Counted from the stretch's first letter, positions 1 through 8,005 are shown. The stretch: 12,148 nt of DNA from Phoronis ovalis (GCA_028565635.1 JAOXYB010047414.1:1-12148); one strand, 5' to 3'. Translations and numbers: made by a program. Notes: generated from the sequence alone by a model not told the origin.

Positions 1-95
1 AAAAATTTGGATTGGGTTTGCTACCACAAGCTAAATTTTGGATTGGGTTCCGCGGCACATCCCCGTAGTCAAAAAACCTTAAGTACCCCCCGGGG
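1..95. repeat. End of a degenerate tandem repeat with a C/G-rich terminus
   Basis: A unit ending in TTTTGGATTGGGTT occurs twice within the first 50 bases, separated by about 32 bases. It is followed by GGCACATCCCCGTAGTC and a terminus AAGTACCCCCCGGGG. Arrays that decay into a GCACATCCCCGTA...ACCCCCCGGG end are, from memory, frequent in marine invertebrate genomes; that comparison was not checked. The array is cut by the window start. It ends exactly where the dispersed repeat at 95-352 begins, so the border is well placed. Confidence 0.5.
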
Positions 96-352
96 TTTAT
101 CTATAGTCCACTAAGCAAAAAGCAAGCTCCACAGCAATACCTATTCAGAAGGAGTCATCATGAAAGAATAAACATGGTAGGCAATGATGGATCACAAACA
201 GGGAGAAAGGCTTATCTGATTTGGCAAACGTTTAATGATCTTATTTGGCTTTTGTTAAATTAAGGGAATAAAACAAAAATTGACTATGGTTAAGCCCAGA
301 TGTTAGTTGAGAAGGTACAGAATACTAATTACGGATGGATTAATTCAGACTA
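95..352 (+). repeat. Dispersed direct repeat, copy 1 (pair with 9384-9620)
   Basis: This block matches 9384-9620 in the same orientation. Shared blocks in order include GTTTATCTATAGTC, AAGCAAAAAGCAAGCTCC, ATACCTATTCAGAA, GAGAAAGGCT, GGAATAAAACAAAAATTGAC, TATGGTTAAG, GTTGAGAAGGTAC, ACGGATGG and TTCAGACT. The copies differ by substitutions and short indels (258 against 237 bases). No open frame is conserved between them. Neither copy shows terminal inverted repeats or a poly(A) tail, so the class is unknown; an old transposon fragment or a segmental duplication would both fit. Confidence 0.75.
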
Positions 353-436
353 CTGCCTTCTACCGTACACAGCACTTTACAATACACGATACAAGAGGTG
401 TCAGGATCTTACGGATAGCACAACATTTCTGGAGGT

Positions 437-590
437 GTGACACTTCGTTAGGGGTGTTTTTTCCCCAAAAAACTCACTTTCCTTATGGGTGTATTTTTTG
501 CAGAATTTTTCACTTCGTTAATTAGGGGCTTTTTGAAAAGCCATGTTGGAACATTGGTACCCATTTTCGTATTGACTGCCTCCCCCAGAA
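437..590. repeat. Degenerate minisatellite-like array, 'CACTTCGTTAGGGG' type
   Basis: CACTTCGTTAGGGGTG and CACTTCGTTAATTAGGGG recur with intervening 'GGGTGTTTTTTCC' and 'GGGTGTATTTTTTGC' blocks, at roughly 30-40 base spacing. The run leads into a GCCATGTTGGAAC segment, GGTACCCA and a CTGCCTCCCCC end. Units are too diverged for a firm monomer length. It resembles the other degenerate arrays here (1-95, 757-940, 1937-2152), which also sit near C- or G-tracts. The open frames crossing it are by-products of the repeat. Confidence 0.4.
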
Positions 591-696
591 TTATAACTAC
601 ATGTAAGTTAGTTATAATAGTCTCAGGTGAACTGTTCAAATGGAAACAGTGATCAGAACTGTATACATAATTTCCTTATTATGTACTGACAGTAAT

Positions 697-710
697 CCCC
701 GGGGGGGGGA
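697..710. repeat. CCCC/G9 homopolymer junction
   Basis: A CCCC run followed directly by about nine G lies between two degenerate arrays. Similar tracts recur at 82-94, 3241-3250, 6230-6240 and after 12063. In this window such tracts sit at or near repeat borders, suggesting they are element ends rather than isolated slippage. Confidence 0.5.
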
Positions 711-756
711 CTTGGGCAAGTTATGGTGCAGGAGTGCAAAACCCTATACCCGTTGC

Positions 757-940
757 AAGCTATGGCAAAAAACATACCCCGTTGTCCGAAAAGATTGCTA
801 AAACTATACCCCATAGCCATGCAGAAAAGATGGCCAAAAACATAGTTACCCTGGCTTTTAGTAATACCCCTTTATAAGCAATCATGAATATACCCCGTTG
901 TGCCCGGGCATCCCTGGCCTGGCTAAATATATACCCTAGC
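757..940. repeat. Degenerate 'ATACCCC' array upstream of the secreted-protein gene
   Basis: The core ATACCCC or a near variant recurs about six to seven times: ACATACCCCGTTGT, CTATACCCCATAG, AGTTACCCTGG, AATACCCCTTT, ATATACCCCGTTGT and ATATACCCTAG. Spacing is about 25-45 bases. Between them lie related 'AAGATTGCTAAAA' and 'AAGATGGCCAAAA' blocks. Units are strongly diverged, so this is an old array. Its last unit provides the only TATA-like sequence upstream of the gene at 1091. Confidence 0.5.
923..933 (+). promoter_or_regulatory. Possible TATA box for the gene at 1091
   Basis: CTAAATATATA lies about 160 bases before the predicted start codon, which would give a 5' leader of about 130 bases. 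The motif is part of the last degenerate unit of the ATACCCC array. In AT-rich DNA such a match is expected often, so this is only a candidate; no clear initiator was found. Confidence 0.2.
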
Positions 941-1090
941 TGTTGCAAGCAAGTATGCAGAACAACGTTAGACGGTAGTGCAGTAAGGACGAGCTACTAT
1001 TTAATTCTTAGATTTGATGCAGCAGCAATTCTAACTTTGTTTGGATTCACCAGTTATTAGTTACGAATTATTTAATACTGCACAGCAGCG

Positions 1091-1622
1091 ATGTCTAGTT
1101 TCTCCTATATGATTGGTACTGTTCTGATCTTCGCCGTAACTGCAGTTCAAGCTTGTTCACCTGCATACGAGTGGCAACACTGGAGCATGGAAAGGCTTTT
1201 GTATTTGGCAGACATTGTTGTCCATGGTAAAGTACTATAGCTAGACCAAAAAAAAGTTAACGCACTTCAGAATCTACTGATGGGATCCCCAAGTTAAGCT
1301 TTAGGTATTTTGTGTATATAAAGGCGATTATACCGCCATATCTGAAAACATTACAATTAGCAATGTTGATTATTCGAATTCCTGCTTCCATTCAAATACT
1401 GAGGTGGGCGAAGAGTACATTGTCATGCTGAGTCGTAATGCTTACGGAAAATACTCGTTTGAAGAACTGAATTTACAAGGAGCTATATTCCCTGCAAACA
1501 AAGATAACCTGCGTACTGTACTGGACGTTTGTGGTCTGCAATCGCCGAATGAACCATCAGGTAGACTGGATCGTCCTGATAACTCTGATATGCCATTTTG
1601 CGATCATATTCCATTTGATTGA
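1091..1622 (+). CDS. Secreted NTR/TIMP-like small protein, two exons (1091-1231, 1305-1622)
   Basis: Joining 1091-1231 to 1305-1622 gives 152 residues. Residues 1-21 form a signal peptide: short N-region, hydrophobic IGTVLIFAV core, cleavage after A-V-Q-A. The mature chain therefore starts with Cys22 (CSPAYEW). LYLADIVVHGKV at the exon junction and GEEYIVML at 82-89 recall the netrin/TIMP (NTR) fold, where a conserved Cys starts the mature chain and 'ADxVxxGKV' and 'GxxYxV' strands follow. Other Cys are 50, 74, 123 and 146, so five in all, and N62-I-T and N72-S-C are glycosylation sequons. The 73-base intron (GTACTA...CTTTAG) is phase 0; this is the only donor/acceptor pair I found that keeps the frame open. 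A stronger-looking donor five bases upstream (G|GTAAAG) leads to stops. TIMPs are usually longer and begin C-x-C; here it is C-S-P, so metalloproteinase inhibition should not be assumed. A frameshifted or 3'-truncated gene is possible. After the stop, the same frame reopens at 1668-1865, which might be a further exon. Confidence 0.6.
1232..1304 (+). other. Predicted 73-base phase-0 intron of the secreted-protein gene
   Basis: The intron begins GTACTATAG and ends AAGCTTTAG, and contains an in-frame TAG directly after the donor, so read-through would truncate the protein at the end of exon 1. A length of 73 bases is near the minimum for animal introns. The acceptor lacks a strong pyrimidine tract. 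Support comes mainly from the protein: the join restores the ADIVVHGK|V run. Confidence 0.5.
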
Positions 1623-1936
1623 AATTTATCCGCAACCAACTATAACATGCACGATGAATAGAGGTGAAAGTGTCGTAGGCAGTTTGTTGGGCGTGTTGCT
1701 TGTGACCCGGACTCAAGTGCTGACTGGAGTGTTGTTGCATCATTAGACATTCTACATATGGGCAAAAACATGTATTTTGGTTACATTTATATATGCAACA
1801 TACTGTTTGTAACTCGTGTCTATTGTGAATTGTTACTGTATTGCATTTATTTAACTATGACATAGACCAACTGTGTAAGGGGGAGTTATTGTCCATCTTT
1901 TGGGGAAGCGGTGTGCCGTCAAAACTCAGAACGCCC

Positions 1937-2152
1937 ACATCCATTTCTAGGAATTTTATTCTCAAAAAATGGCTCCATTTCTAGGATGGTCGTCTCTCGA
2001 AAAAGACCCATTTATAGGAGTTTCCTTTGAAGAGGCCACAGACTTGTCAGTATTTCTGATAAAGTGTACCCATTTCTAGGGACTTTTCTGTGAAAAGTTG
2101 ACCTAGGAATTTCTTGGTTGGTGAAAAAGTGACCCATTTTGGCAGCACATCC
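1937..2152. repeat. Degenerate 'CCCATTTCTAGG' tandem array
   Basis: CCATTTCTAGG or a close variant starts near 1941, 1974, 2007 and 2069, with decayed versions near 2098 and 2132. Spacing is about 33 bases or multiples of about 30. The array ends in TTTTGGCAGCACATCCATGTA, related to the GCGGCACATCCCCGTA end at 52-67, so the two arrays are probably the same type of repeat. Units are interrupted by AAAAAGT-like linkers. It lies in the 3' flank of the secreted-protein gene. Confidence 0.6.
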
Positions 2153-2694
2153 ATGTATTCCTCATATACAGTATGCCCGGTTTGTTTACTTTTTTTAATT
2201 AGAATAATCAGCATAACGTAAAACAAAAGTGTCTTGATAACAGAAAAGAACATGATTTATATTTTATTAGTATATAGTTATGTCAGGTACACATGTACAT
2301 AAATATATTGTATATAATGCACACATTACAAGTCTAACATATGTGTTGGTATTGTTAAATTAAGTTAGACTGAGGTTAAACAGAAGATACATACCCGACA
2401 TTAAATTTTGAATAAAGTGTGCGTTTTTCCATCATATGGATATTTAGACAGAAATGCAAATCAAATTGCATAAAACATACTGATTACATAATAGTCTTCT
2501 CACAGTTATTCCATCAGTTGCTTTAAACCCTCTACTTCCTGCAGGTGCAAACTACCAATCAATTACACTATAAATAAAGGTTTATCTGACTTTAAAAAAT
2601 CAGGAAACAAAATTTAAGAAAACGAACCCTTTGAGTACATGTTTTATCTAACAATTATTTTTAATTTTGATAAATTTGTTATAATTCCTATTGA
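2153..2694. other. AT-rich stretch without recognised genes
   Basis: No supported gene or repeat was found. There are TA-rich microsatellite-like runs around 2290-2320 and AATAAA hexamers at 2411-2416 and near 2572, but nothing ties them to a transcript. They lie about 800 bases or more past the stop codon of the upstream gene. Confidence 0.4.
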
Positions 2695-2760
2695 AGTATG
2701 CTGGGTTTGCACATGTAGTATTAGGGGGGAGACTGGAACAGCCATGCATGAGAAGATTCT
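2695..2760 (+). repeat. Direct repeat, copy a (pair with 3211-3279)
   Basis: This matches 3211-3279 in the same orientation, sharing GTATTAGGGGGG, TGGAACAGCCATG and ATGAGAAGA, with matching flanks back to the 'TGGGTTTG'/'TGGTTTGG' block. Similarity ends sharply after the TCT following AGAAGA. The poly-G tract is six bases here and about ten in the partner. The nature of the unit is unknown. Confidence 0.7.
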
Positions 2761-3058
2761 ATCACGTGTAAGAAAAAACACTGAAATAAATATCATAGTT
2801 TTCCAGTTAATATTCCTTCCCAAAAATGTACTTCTACGTTCTCATTTAATTTAGATGTTGGAAATTTCAGATGGAGTTTATAGTTCCAGTTAAACATTTT
2901 TCCATTTGTTTACATTATTCTAATCTTGAAATGTAATACGATGGTAGTAACATTAACATGTCTCAAAATGAGTTGATTTTTGTAGAAAAGTGGCCGACTG
3001 GTTCCAATAATTTGTGAGGAATGGTACTCATCACCTTAAGCAGAGACCATCTGAACAT

Positions 3059-3207
3059 GTGTTCTCCATAAAATAGTGTATACATGTTCCGGGGCCAATG
3101 ATATTATTTATGTAACCCCAAACATGGATAGATTAAATGTTGATAAATAATACATATGTACTGAAGTTCATTGGTACCCTGAACAAGTATACTTTTGTGG
3201 AGAACAC
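3059..3207. repeat. Small fold-back (hairpin) repeat, 149 bases
   Basis: The left arm 3059-3112 and right arm 3142-3207 are imperfect reverse complements. They begin GTGTTCTCC and end GGAGAACAC, and share GTATAC, TGTTC, CCAATGA and ATTATTTAT blocks in inverted order around a loop of about 29 bases. No clear target duplication flanks it. Copy b of the direct repeat starts four bases after the right arm. A MITE-like remnant fits; no coding content. Confidence 0.65.
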
Positions 3208-3210
3208 TGG

Positions 3211-3279
3211 AATATGTGCTTGGTTTGGATGTGCAGTATTAGGGGGGGGGATTGGAACAGCCATGTATGAGAAGACTCT
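3211..3279 (+). repeat. Direct repeat, copy b (pair with 2695-2760)
   Basis: Second copy of the unit containing GTATTAGG(G)n and TGGAACAGCCATG, abutting the hairpin that ends at 3207. The longer G tract suggests slippage since duplication. Spacing between the copies is 516 bases. Confidence 0.7.
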
Positions 3280-3395
3280 GTATTGGATACAAACCATGAT
3301 GCGACAATGATGTCACTCCTACTTGAGGAACACTCCATGGACTCCAATGTTTCTCTTCATCTAGACAACGAATCCGAAACGTATACGGAACAATT

Positions 3396-3537
3396 AGTGT
3401 TTTAAGACCCCTTACAAGGTTTGACGAATGATTTCCTTGGAAACTTGTTGAAAATGATTTCCAGCAGTTGTCTGGTTACCATAGCAATACTGAAGTTCAA
3501 ACTCGGCAATATCCGGTGCATTATCATCATCGGCCTA
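3396..3537 (-). other. Exon-like minus-strand open segment, unrecognised
   Basis: On the minus strand an acceptor-like CTTCTAG is followed by a frame open for about 40 codons, starting A-D-D-D-N-A-P-D and including EFELQYCYGNQTT, closed by TAA. A donor-like G|GTAACC lies inside it. The composition is more balanced than the surroundings, but the length is within chance and I recognise no family. It could equally be part of a dispersed repeat. Confidence 0.15.
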
Positions 3538-3599
3538 GAAGTACATGTATAACAGATTATTTCTTAGTTCTGCCACGCACTTTTAGTTGTCACTTTGTT

Positions 3600-3860
3600 T
3601 TCAACACTCAAGCTTCAAAGTAAGAAACCAAAATGGCATTTGGTAGAGGGCATACCTCTGCCTATTACTATTCGGAATTTAGGCAACATCTCTCAGTGTT
3701 TAAGATTAACAGTAAACATTATATTATCCAGATCTGTACCAAAATCAATTCGTCCTTGCGACACACCCTGCCCATCCACCAAGTTGTGTCCAAATCCATC
3801 GAACTTTAACAAAGATAGTTTTCTTAGTTTATTTTACCCCGAGTCCTTATTACTCGAGAT
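3600..3860 (-). repeat. Possible old dispersed repeat, minus strand
   Basis: Read on the minus strand, this contains in order AAGTTCGATGGATTTGG, ACACAACTTGGTGGATGGG, ACGAATTGATTTTGGTAC, AGATCTGGATAAT and, near 3650, GGCAGAGGTATGCCCTCT. The order resembles a widespread invertebrate repeat I remember as ending in a 'GGCGGAGGTxTGCxCTCT' block. This is recall only; a repeat-library search would decide. The 91-codon plus-strand frame here starts at a TTG and has no recognisable domain. Confidence 0.35.
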
Positions 3861-4120
3861 ATATTGCTAACGAACATCTGGTGGAGGAAGTCATTATACA
3901 CACCTAAGTCCACTCTACTAATAGTGCTCCAGGCCTTTCTAGGATTTCAGTATAATCTGCACAGGAACTTTGGGACGTATTTTATCAAATCCTGAAATTT
4001 TTGTTGAAATGATTTCCCTTACACCGACTGAGAAGTCTACAGATATTGCCACCACATCAGCCAGGCGCGGTACTTCTGGTAGGCTACAAGAAACATTTCA
4101 AGAAATTAATTTCAATTAAT

Positions 4121-4352
4121 AAACTACGGTTACTCTTTGTTTCATAATGTTTAAAGAATCAATTTTTTGTGATAACTGTATGAAAAACAAAAGTCCCCTA
4201 AGACACACATAGCAAAGTGAAAACGGGATGATGACCTAATGGGAAACAGTGTAATTCGAATTTTAGCAACACAGTTTCTCACAAAAAATGTTGAAAATAT
4301 TAGCCGACAATTTAACATTGAAAAACATTATTTTAGCCAGATATCGCTGCAC
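4121..4352 (+). repeat. Left arm of large fold-back element A
   Basis: Imperfect reverse complement of 4751-4977. Blocks matching the complement of the right arm, in order, are: AAACTAC, TTGTTTCATAA, ATGTTTAAAGAATC, ACACA near 4205, AAAGTGAAAA, GATGACCT, ACACAGTTTCT, ACAAAAAA and CCAGATATCGCTGCAC (15 of 16). Several small indels separate the blocks. No coding capacity is seen. Confidence 0.75.
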
Positions 4353-4750
4353 GCAGCTAAGCAGGTATCTAGAAATTAAAGTCTGATGTAAAAGGGATGA
4401 TTTTAAAACTTTAGATGTACATGACTGTTCTGCGTATGCAACTTAACAGGAAGTCAAATTTTATTACGATGTTCATTTTTAGAAATGTGTATATCATTAA
4501 TATGCTTTAAATCTAATTTCGTGTAATTTGAAAATAGATTCAATAATGTTTCTCGCGTTCGCACAGCTTTGCGATGCATAATACAAAACCACGTACCAGT
4601 AAAGAAATGAGACGGTCCCTTTCTAAGCTGCATCTTGAGTAATTAGCAATAGTTGGATAATAAAGGGTTCTTTACCTAGACACTGCAGGTCAGTAATACA
4701 TATGCAAATAACGGCAGTACCTATCATATGTCAAAATGCCATGAAACACT
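4353..4750. other. Loop of fold-back element A
   Basis: About 400 bases between the two arms hold no open frame with recognisable content. Directly after the left arm, GCAGGTATCTAG can pair with the arm's own AGATATCGCTGC, giving a small secondary palindrome. An octamer ATGCAAAT is present near 4703, probably by chance. Confidence 0.4.
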
Positions 4751-4977
4751 GTGCAGCGACATCTGGTGAGAATACTGTTTTCCCACAGTTTTAGCATTTT
4801 TTTTTGTTAGAAACTGTGTATTGCAAACATTCAAAATGTGCTATTTCATATCAGGTCACCACCCCATTTTCACTTTGTTGTATGTGTTTTAGAGGACATT
4901 TAATTTTTCCTTAAGTTATCGCTAAGTTATCCTTAAGTTCGATTCTTTAAACATTGTTATGAAACAAACAGTAGTTT
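4751..4977 (-). repeat. Right arm of large fold-back element A
   Basis: Starts GTGCAGCGACATCTGG and ends CAAACAGTAGTTT, the reverse complement of the left arm with substitutions and indels, including a T9 tract near 4797. Total element length is about 857 bases. A further decayed relative of this arm's inner end appears at 8288-8410. Confidence 0.75.
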
Positions 4978-6000
4978 CTCATTCCTTCGAACTGTACAAT
5001 GTATTACATTCAAGACAGCTGTCATTTCTAGATTTGTTCTTATTGTGAAAATATGAATTATTAATCATGAAATAAATTTGTAACACTGTTTATTTAGTCT
5101 AGTTATTTTTTTTTGAAATTTTATACCCCAAGTTCTTTAATTTCAAGGGTTTAATGATTTTTATGCCAAAATAATATATTAATAATTCACATGCAACAAA
5201 AAACATGAGTATTACACAATACTGTATTAAATCTTCAGTCAATTGACAGCTTGACATTTTTACATTGTCTCGAATCATTTGCGGTAAACTTTAATTTACA
5301 AAAAAATTCTTTATAAGTACATACACAGCATACTAATAATAAAAATCACTGTCTACAGTTGACAGTTTTCCTCATATTGCTTCATTAATTCATAACAAAA
5401 ATCATATCAATAAACTATCCATCTTTAGCAATTAAACTAAAAATATGAAAAAATGATTTTTGTGGACCAAACGCCCAGTTTTATATATTTCTATTTCATT
5501 ACTCAATGATTAATTTACTATTAGAAATGAAGAAATAAGAGTAAAATTGTCAATTAACTACAAGTTCTCATTTAAATAAACATTTATATTACTTCAGTGG
5601 ACTATTATCAAGTATTTACCAGAGGCAGAAAAACGTCCTATTTTCTACAATAGCCCATGGGAAATTCACAATCAAAGTAGTGTATATTTAAGCCCCAAAG
5701 CTGCTGAATATTTAAAAACGTCATTTTTGAGAGACAACCAAAGATCTGATGTGCCCTCAAAAAATCACATTAATATAATATTCTCCAGCCTGTAGACAAG
5801 CTAGTGTACTTCATACCTATTTAATTGTAACTTGTTGCTTTCCTGGCTAAATTGCTTCATGTTTCCCTGATTTGCATTTTGATCACCTGTTAATAATTCT
5901 TTCCCTGAAATAAAAATCAAGGTTTTCTTTAATATTTGAAACATTTGCAAAAGACCATGTAAAATGATCTAGTCCAATGTCAGTTTTTCATTTTGATATT
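4978..6000. other. Long AT-rich stretch without recognised features
   Basis: No supported gene, RNA or repeat was found in about 1 kb. The sequence is dominated by A/T runs and short stop-rich frames on both strands. Confidence 0.45.
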
Positions 6001-6013
6001 TCAAAATTAGATA

Positions 6014-6110
6014 GACTCTGGGGGACTACTTGCCAAAAAGCTTGGTAGGGTGTGAGGTCCAAGGACAAAAACCTGACCCCATTTTGAAAACTTCATTTCA
6101 AAAATATAGC
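6014..6110 (+). repeat. Fragment of a 'CTGGGGGACTACTTG' repeat
   Basis: CTGGGGGACTACTTG, then AGCTTGGTAGGGTGTGAGG, then CTGACCCCATTTTGAAA and a second ATATAGCCCATT. The alternating ACCCCATTTTG/AGCCCATTGT units resemble the degenerate arrays elsewhere in the window. Assignment to a repeat is from style and composition; no second full copy is present here. Confidence 0.3.
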
Positions 6111-6202
6111 CCATTGTAAATGTTTATTTGCTAAAATAATTCTGGAACTGTACACCCAGAAATGCGACAATCTGTTGTAAATAATCATTTATTGAAAATA
6201 TC

Positions 6203-6372
6203 AGGGCCGTCAGACACTTTTTCAAAATGGGGGGGGGGGGTTTGCAGTAAATTATGTGTCTCGGACCATTACTGGCAGAGGCAGCTAGCATGATGTGAAG
6301 CGGCTTGCGGAGAGGGTCCAGCAGTGGTGTCTGCTTCCGTAAGTGGCACGGGTACAGGGCCTGTTTAAGGGC
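6203..6372. repeat. GC-rich repeat fragment with an 11-12 G tract
   Basis: A GC-rich island in AT-rich DNA: CAGGGCCGTCAGACAC, a run of about a dozen G, then GGACCATTACTGGCAGAGG and a segment ending GGGTACAGGGCCTG. The sharp change in composition and the G tract suggest a transposed fragment. The 83-codon minus-strand frame across it reads the G tract as prolines and is not credible as a gene. Confidence 0.35.
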
Positions 6373-6609
6373 CAATATTTTTTAATGAGTGATATATCCT
6401 CCATTTTGAGCACAAAATCACCTCTCTAAGTTGATTATAAAGTACGTCATAATTAAAACATTGTTTTAAAACATTATATGGTGCAAAATAAAAAATCAGT
6501 TTTGCATATAATGTATTTTTTTGTACTTGTATTTGTACTTATATAGACCTTTATGTTACACATATAGTAAATCAAAGCAGCTTTGCGTAAACTACACAAG
6601 ACTTTTTTA

Positions 6610-6745
6610 CACAATTAATTCACTCCAAGACCAGTCCCAACTCCCTGGGGAGCATACAGTGAGGCTTCCGTATTCAGCGCACTACACTTAGCAAACTTAC
6701 ACTTCAATAACACCATAGCACGTACGGATTTACGCCAGAGTGAAA
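6610..6745. repeat. Probable dispersed-repeat fragment
   Basis: ACTCCCTGGGGAGCATACAGT, CGCACTACACT, ACGGATTTACGCCAGAGTGAAA. The segment is less AT-rich than its flanks and has the style of molluscan dispersed repeats that I recall, but no second copy lies in this window. It may be the 3' part of the SINE-like unit immediately to the right, read on the minus strand. Confidence 0.25.
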
Positions 6746-6754
6746 ATAAATTTG

Positions 6755-7015
6755 AAAAAAAGGAGTGGACGGACTAATTGATGGTCATTTACCAACATCA
6801 ATAGCTGTTCTTTAACATTCCTGAGAGATAAACCTCACAGAGACGAGACCGCCATTTAACGTATAGTCATCCGAACCACAATGGATACACAGTTCCTACT
6901 GTTGAGAGCCAGGTATTTTTTTTACCTTGAAAGGCATGTTTATATACAAGCCTAGGATCGGATCCAGGATCTTTGACATGCCAGGAGGACGTGGTAACCA
7001 CTGCTCCACAAAGCT
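6755..7015 (-). mobile_element. tRNA-derived SINE candidate
   Basis: On the minus strand, an A-box-like TGGAGCAGTGG (7008-6998) and a B-box-like GGATCCGATCC (6965-6955) lie 43 bases apart, the normal tRNA promoter spacing. The context TTTGTGGAGCAGTGGTTACC is typical of tRNA-derived SINE heads. The B box deviates from GGTTCGANNCC, so it is likely a decayed copy. The body runs on past a poly-T-like stretch near 6757-6763; the 3' limit is uncertain. It is not an intact tRNA: the acceptor stem and T arm do not pair well. Confidence 0.55.
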
Positions 7016-7079
7016 CTCTGAAAGCAGTAGTCTCAGGGCCAAATCTCAAAAGGGCTCTAAATTTCATTTTAGTTATAAC

Positions 7080-8005
7080 TTAGTTTAGCTATAACTGCTT
7101 TAGCTTTCATCAGATCATCTTAGTATTTGGTACATGGTAAGTACAGGTCAAAGCACAAGGTGGATATAATTTTGACCTCGATTACTTCCAACATGGCCGA
7201 TTGGCGGCTATGTTTGTACCCGAGAGTGCACCTCACATTGCACCAATTTCGGGAAAGACGAAGCGTTGACTTGACGATTCGAAGGTGGATTCACGTAGGC
7301 CATGGTTTGGTGGGCGTATTAGGCCAAGTGACATTTCAAAGTGACCTTGACAAGTAGGTCAAATGTCGATACGAATCTTTGACAAATTTTGTTGTGCGTA
7401 ACGCTTTCTTTGTCTTGCAATAACTGCTTCAGTTTTAATCCGATCAGCTTTATATTTGGTACAAGATAAATACAGGTCAAAATGCAGATCGTCTGTAATT
7501 TCCATGTGGATCACATTCAAGATGGTCAACTGGCGGCCATGTTTGTTCTCGAGATGTTAGCTCACAGTAATAGCTTTTGTTTTTGTCGGATCATCTTCAT
7601 ATTTTGTACAGGGTAAATACTGGTCAAAGTACACTTAGGATATAAGTTTGACACAGATTACTTCCAACATGGCCGACTGGCGGTAAATACAGGTCAAAAT
7701 GCAAATCGTCTGTAATTTCATATGGTTCGCTTTCAAGATGGCCGACTGGTGGTCATGCTTTTTCCCGATAGTGCACATTTTGGGAAAGACGAAGCGATGC
7801 CGGACTGGACGAATCGAAGGTGGATTCATGAAGGCCATGGGTTGGTGGGCGTATTAGACCAGGTGACATTTCAAAATGACCTTGAGAAGTAGATCAAATG
7901 TCGATATGAATCTTCGACATTTTTTGTTGTGCGTAACACTTTCTTTGTCGCACAAAAACTGCTTCGGTTTTTATCTGATCAGCTTTATATTTGGTACGCC
8001 ATATT
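7080..8005 (+). repeat. Composite tandem array with two unit types (M and N)
   Basis: Type M (about 125 bases) begins AACTGCTTyAG, continues CAGATCATCTTTATATTTGGTAC and TACAGGTCAAA, and ends AAGATGGCCGACTGGCGG. Copies start near 7093, 7421, 7570 (shorter), 7683 (lacking its 5' part) and 7957 (cut off). Type N (about 165 bases) begins GGGAAAGACGAAGCG, continues GAAGGTGGATTCA, GGGCGTATTAG and AGGTCAAATGTCGATA, and ends GCGTAACGCTTTCTTTGTC; copies are 7251-7414 and 7782-7949. The order M-N-M-M-(M)-N-(M) suggests a longer M-N repeat rearranged by unequal exchange. The third copy joins the fourth in the middle of a unit at 7680-7685, marking a deletion. Open frames here are repeat by-products. Confidence 0.8.

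Noticed and set aside
307-525. 72-codon plus-strand frame
   Set aside because: It spans the end of a dispersed repeat and a degenerate array, has no motif or secretion signal, and uses a non-ATG start.
1531-1746. 71-codon frame with a membrane-like stretch
   Set aside because: It overlaps exon 2 in another frame; the hydrophobic run comes from the shifted reading of coding sequence.
2639-2854. 71-codon plus-strand frame
   Set aside because: It covers copy a of the direct repeat, and copy b does not keep the frame.
3595-3870. 91-codon plus-strand frame starting at TTG
   Set aside because: No ATG near the start, no recognisable domain, and the region looks like a minus-strand dispersed repeat.
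6124-6375. 83-codon minus-strand frame
   Set aside because: Its proline run is the G tract, and the rest is repeat-like DNA.
6950-7015. Functional tRNA gene on the minus strand
   Set aside because: A and B boxes are correctly spaced but the B box is degenerate and the acceptor stem does not pair; a SINE head is the better call.
6867-7067. 66-codon minus-strand frame
   Set aside because: It coincides with the SINE candidate and has no protein signature.
7127-7357. 76-codon plus-strand frame
   Set aside because: It lies in the M-N tandem array and is not kept open in the other unit copies.
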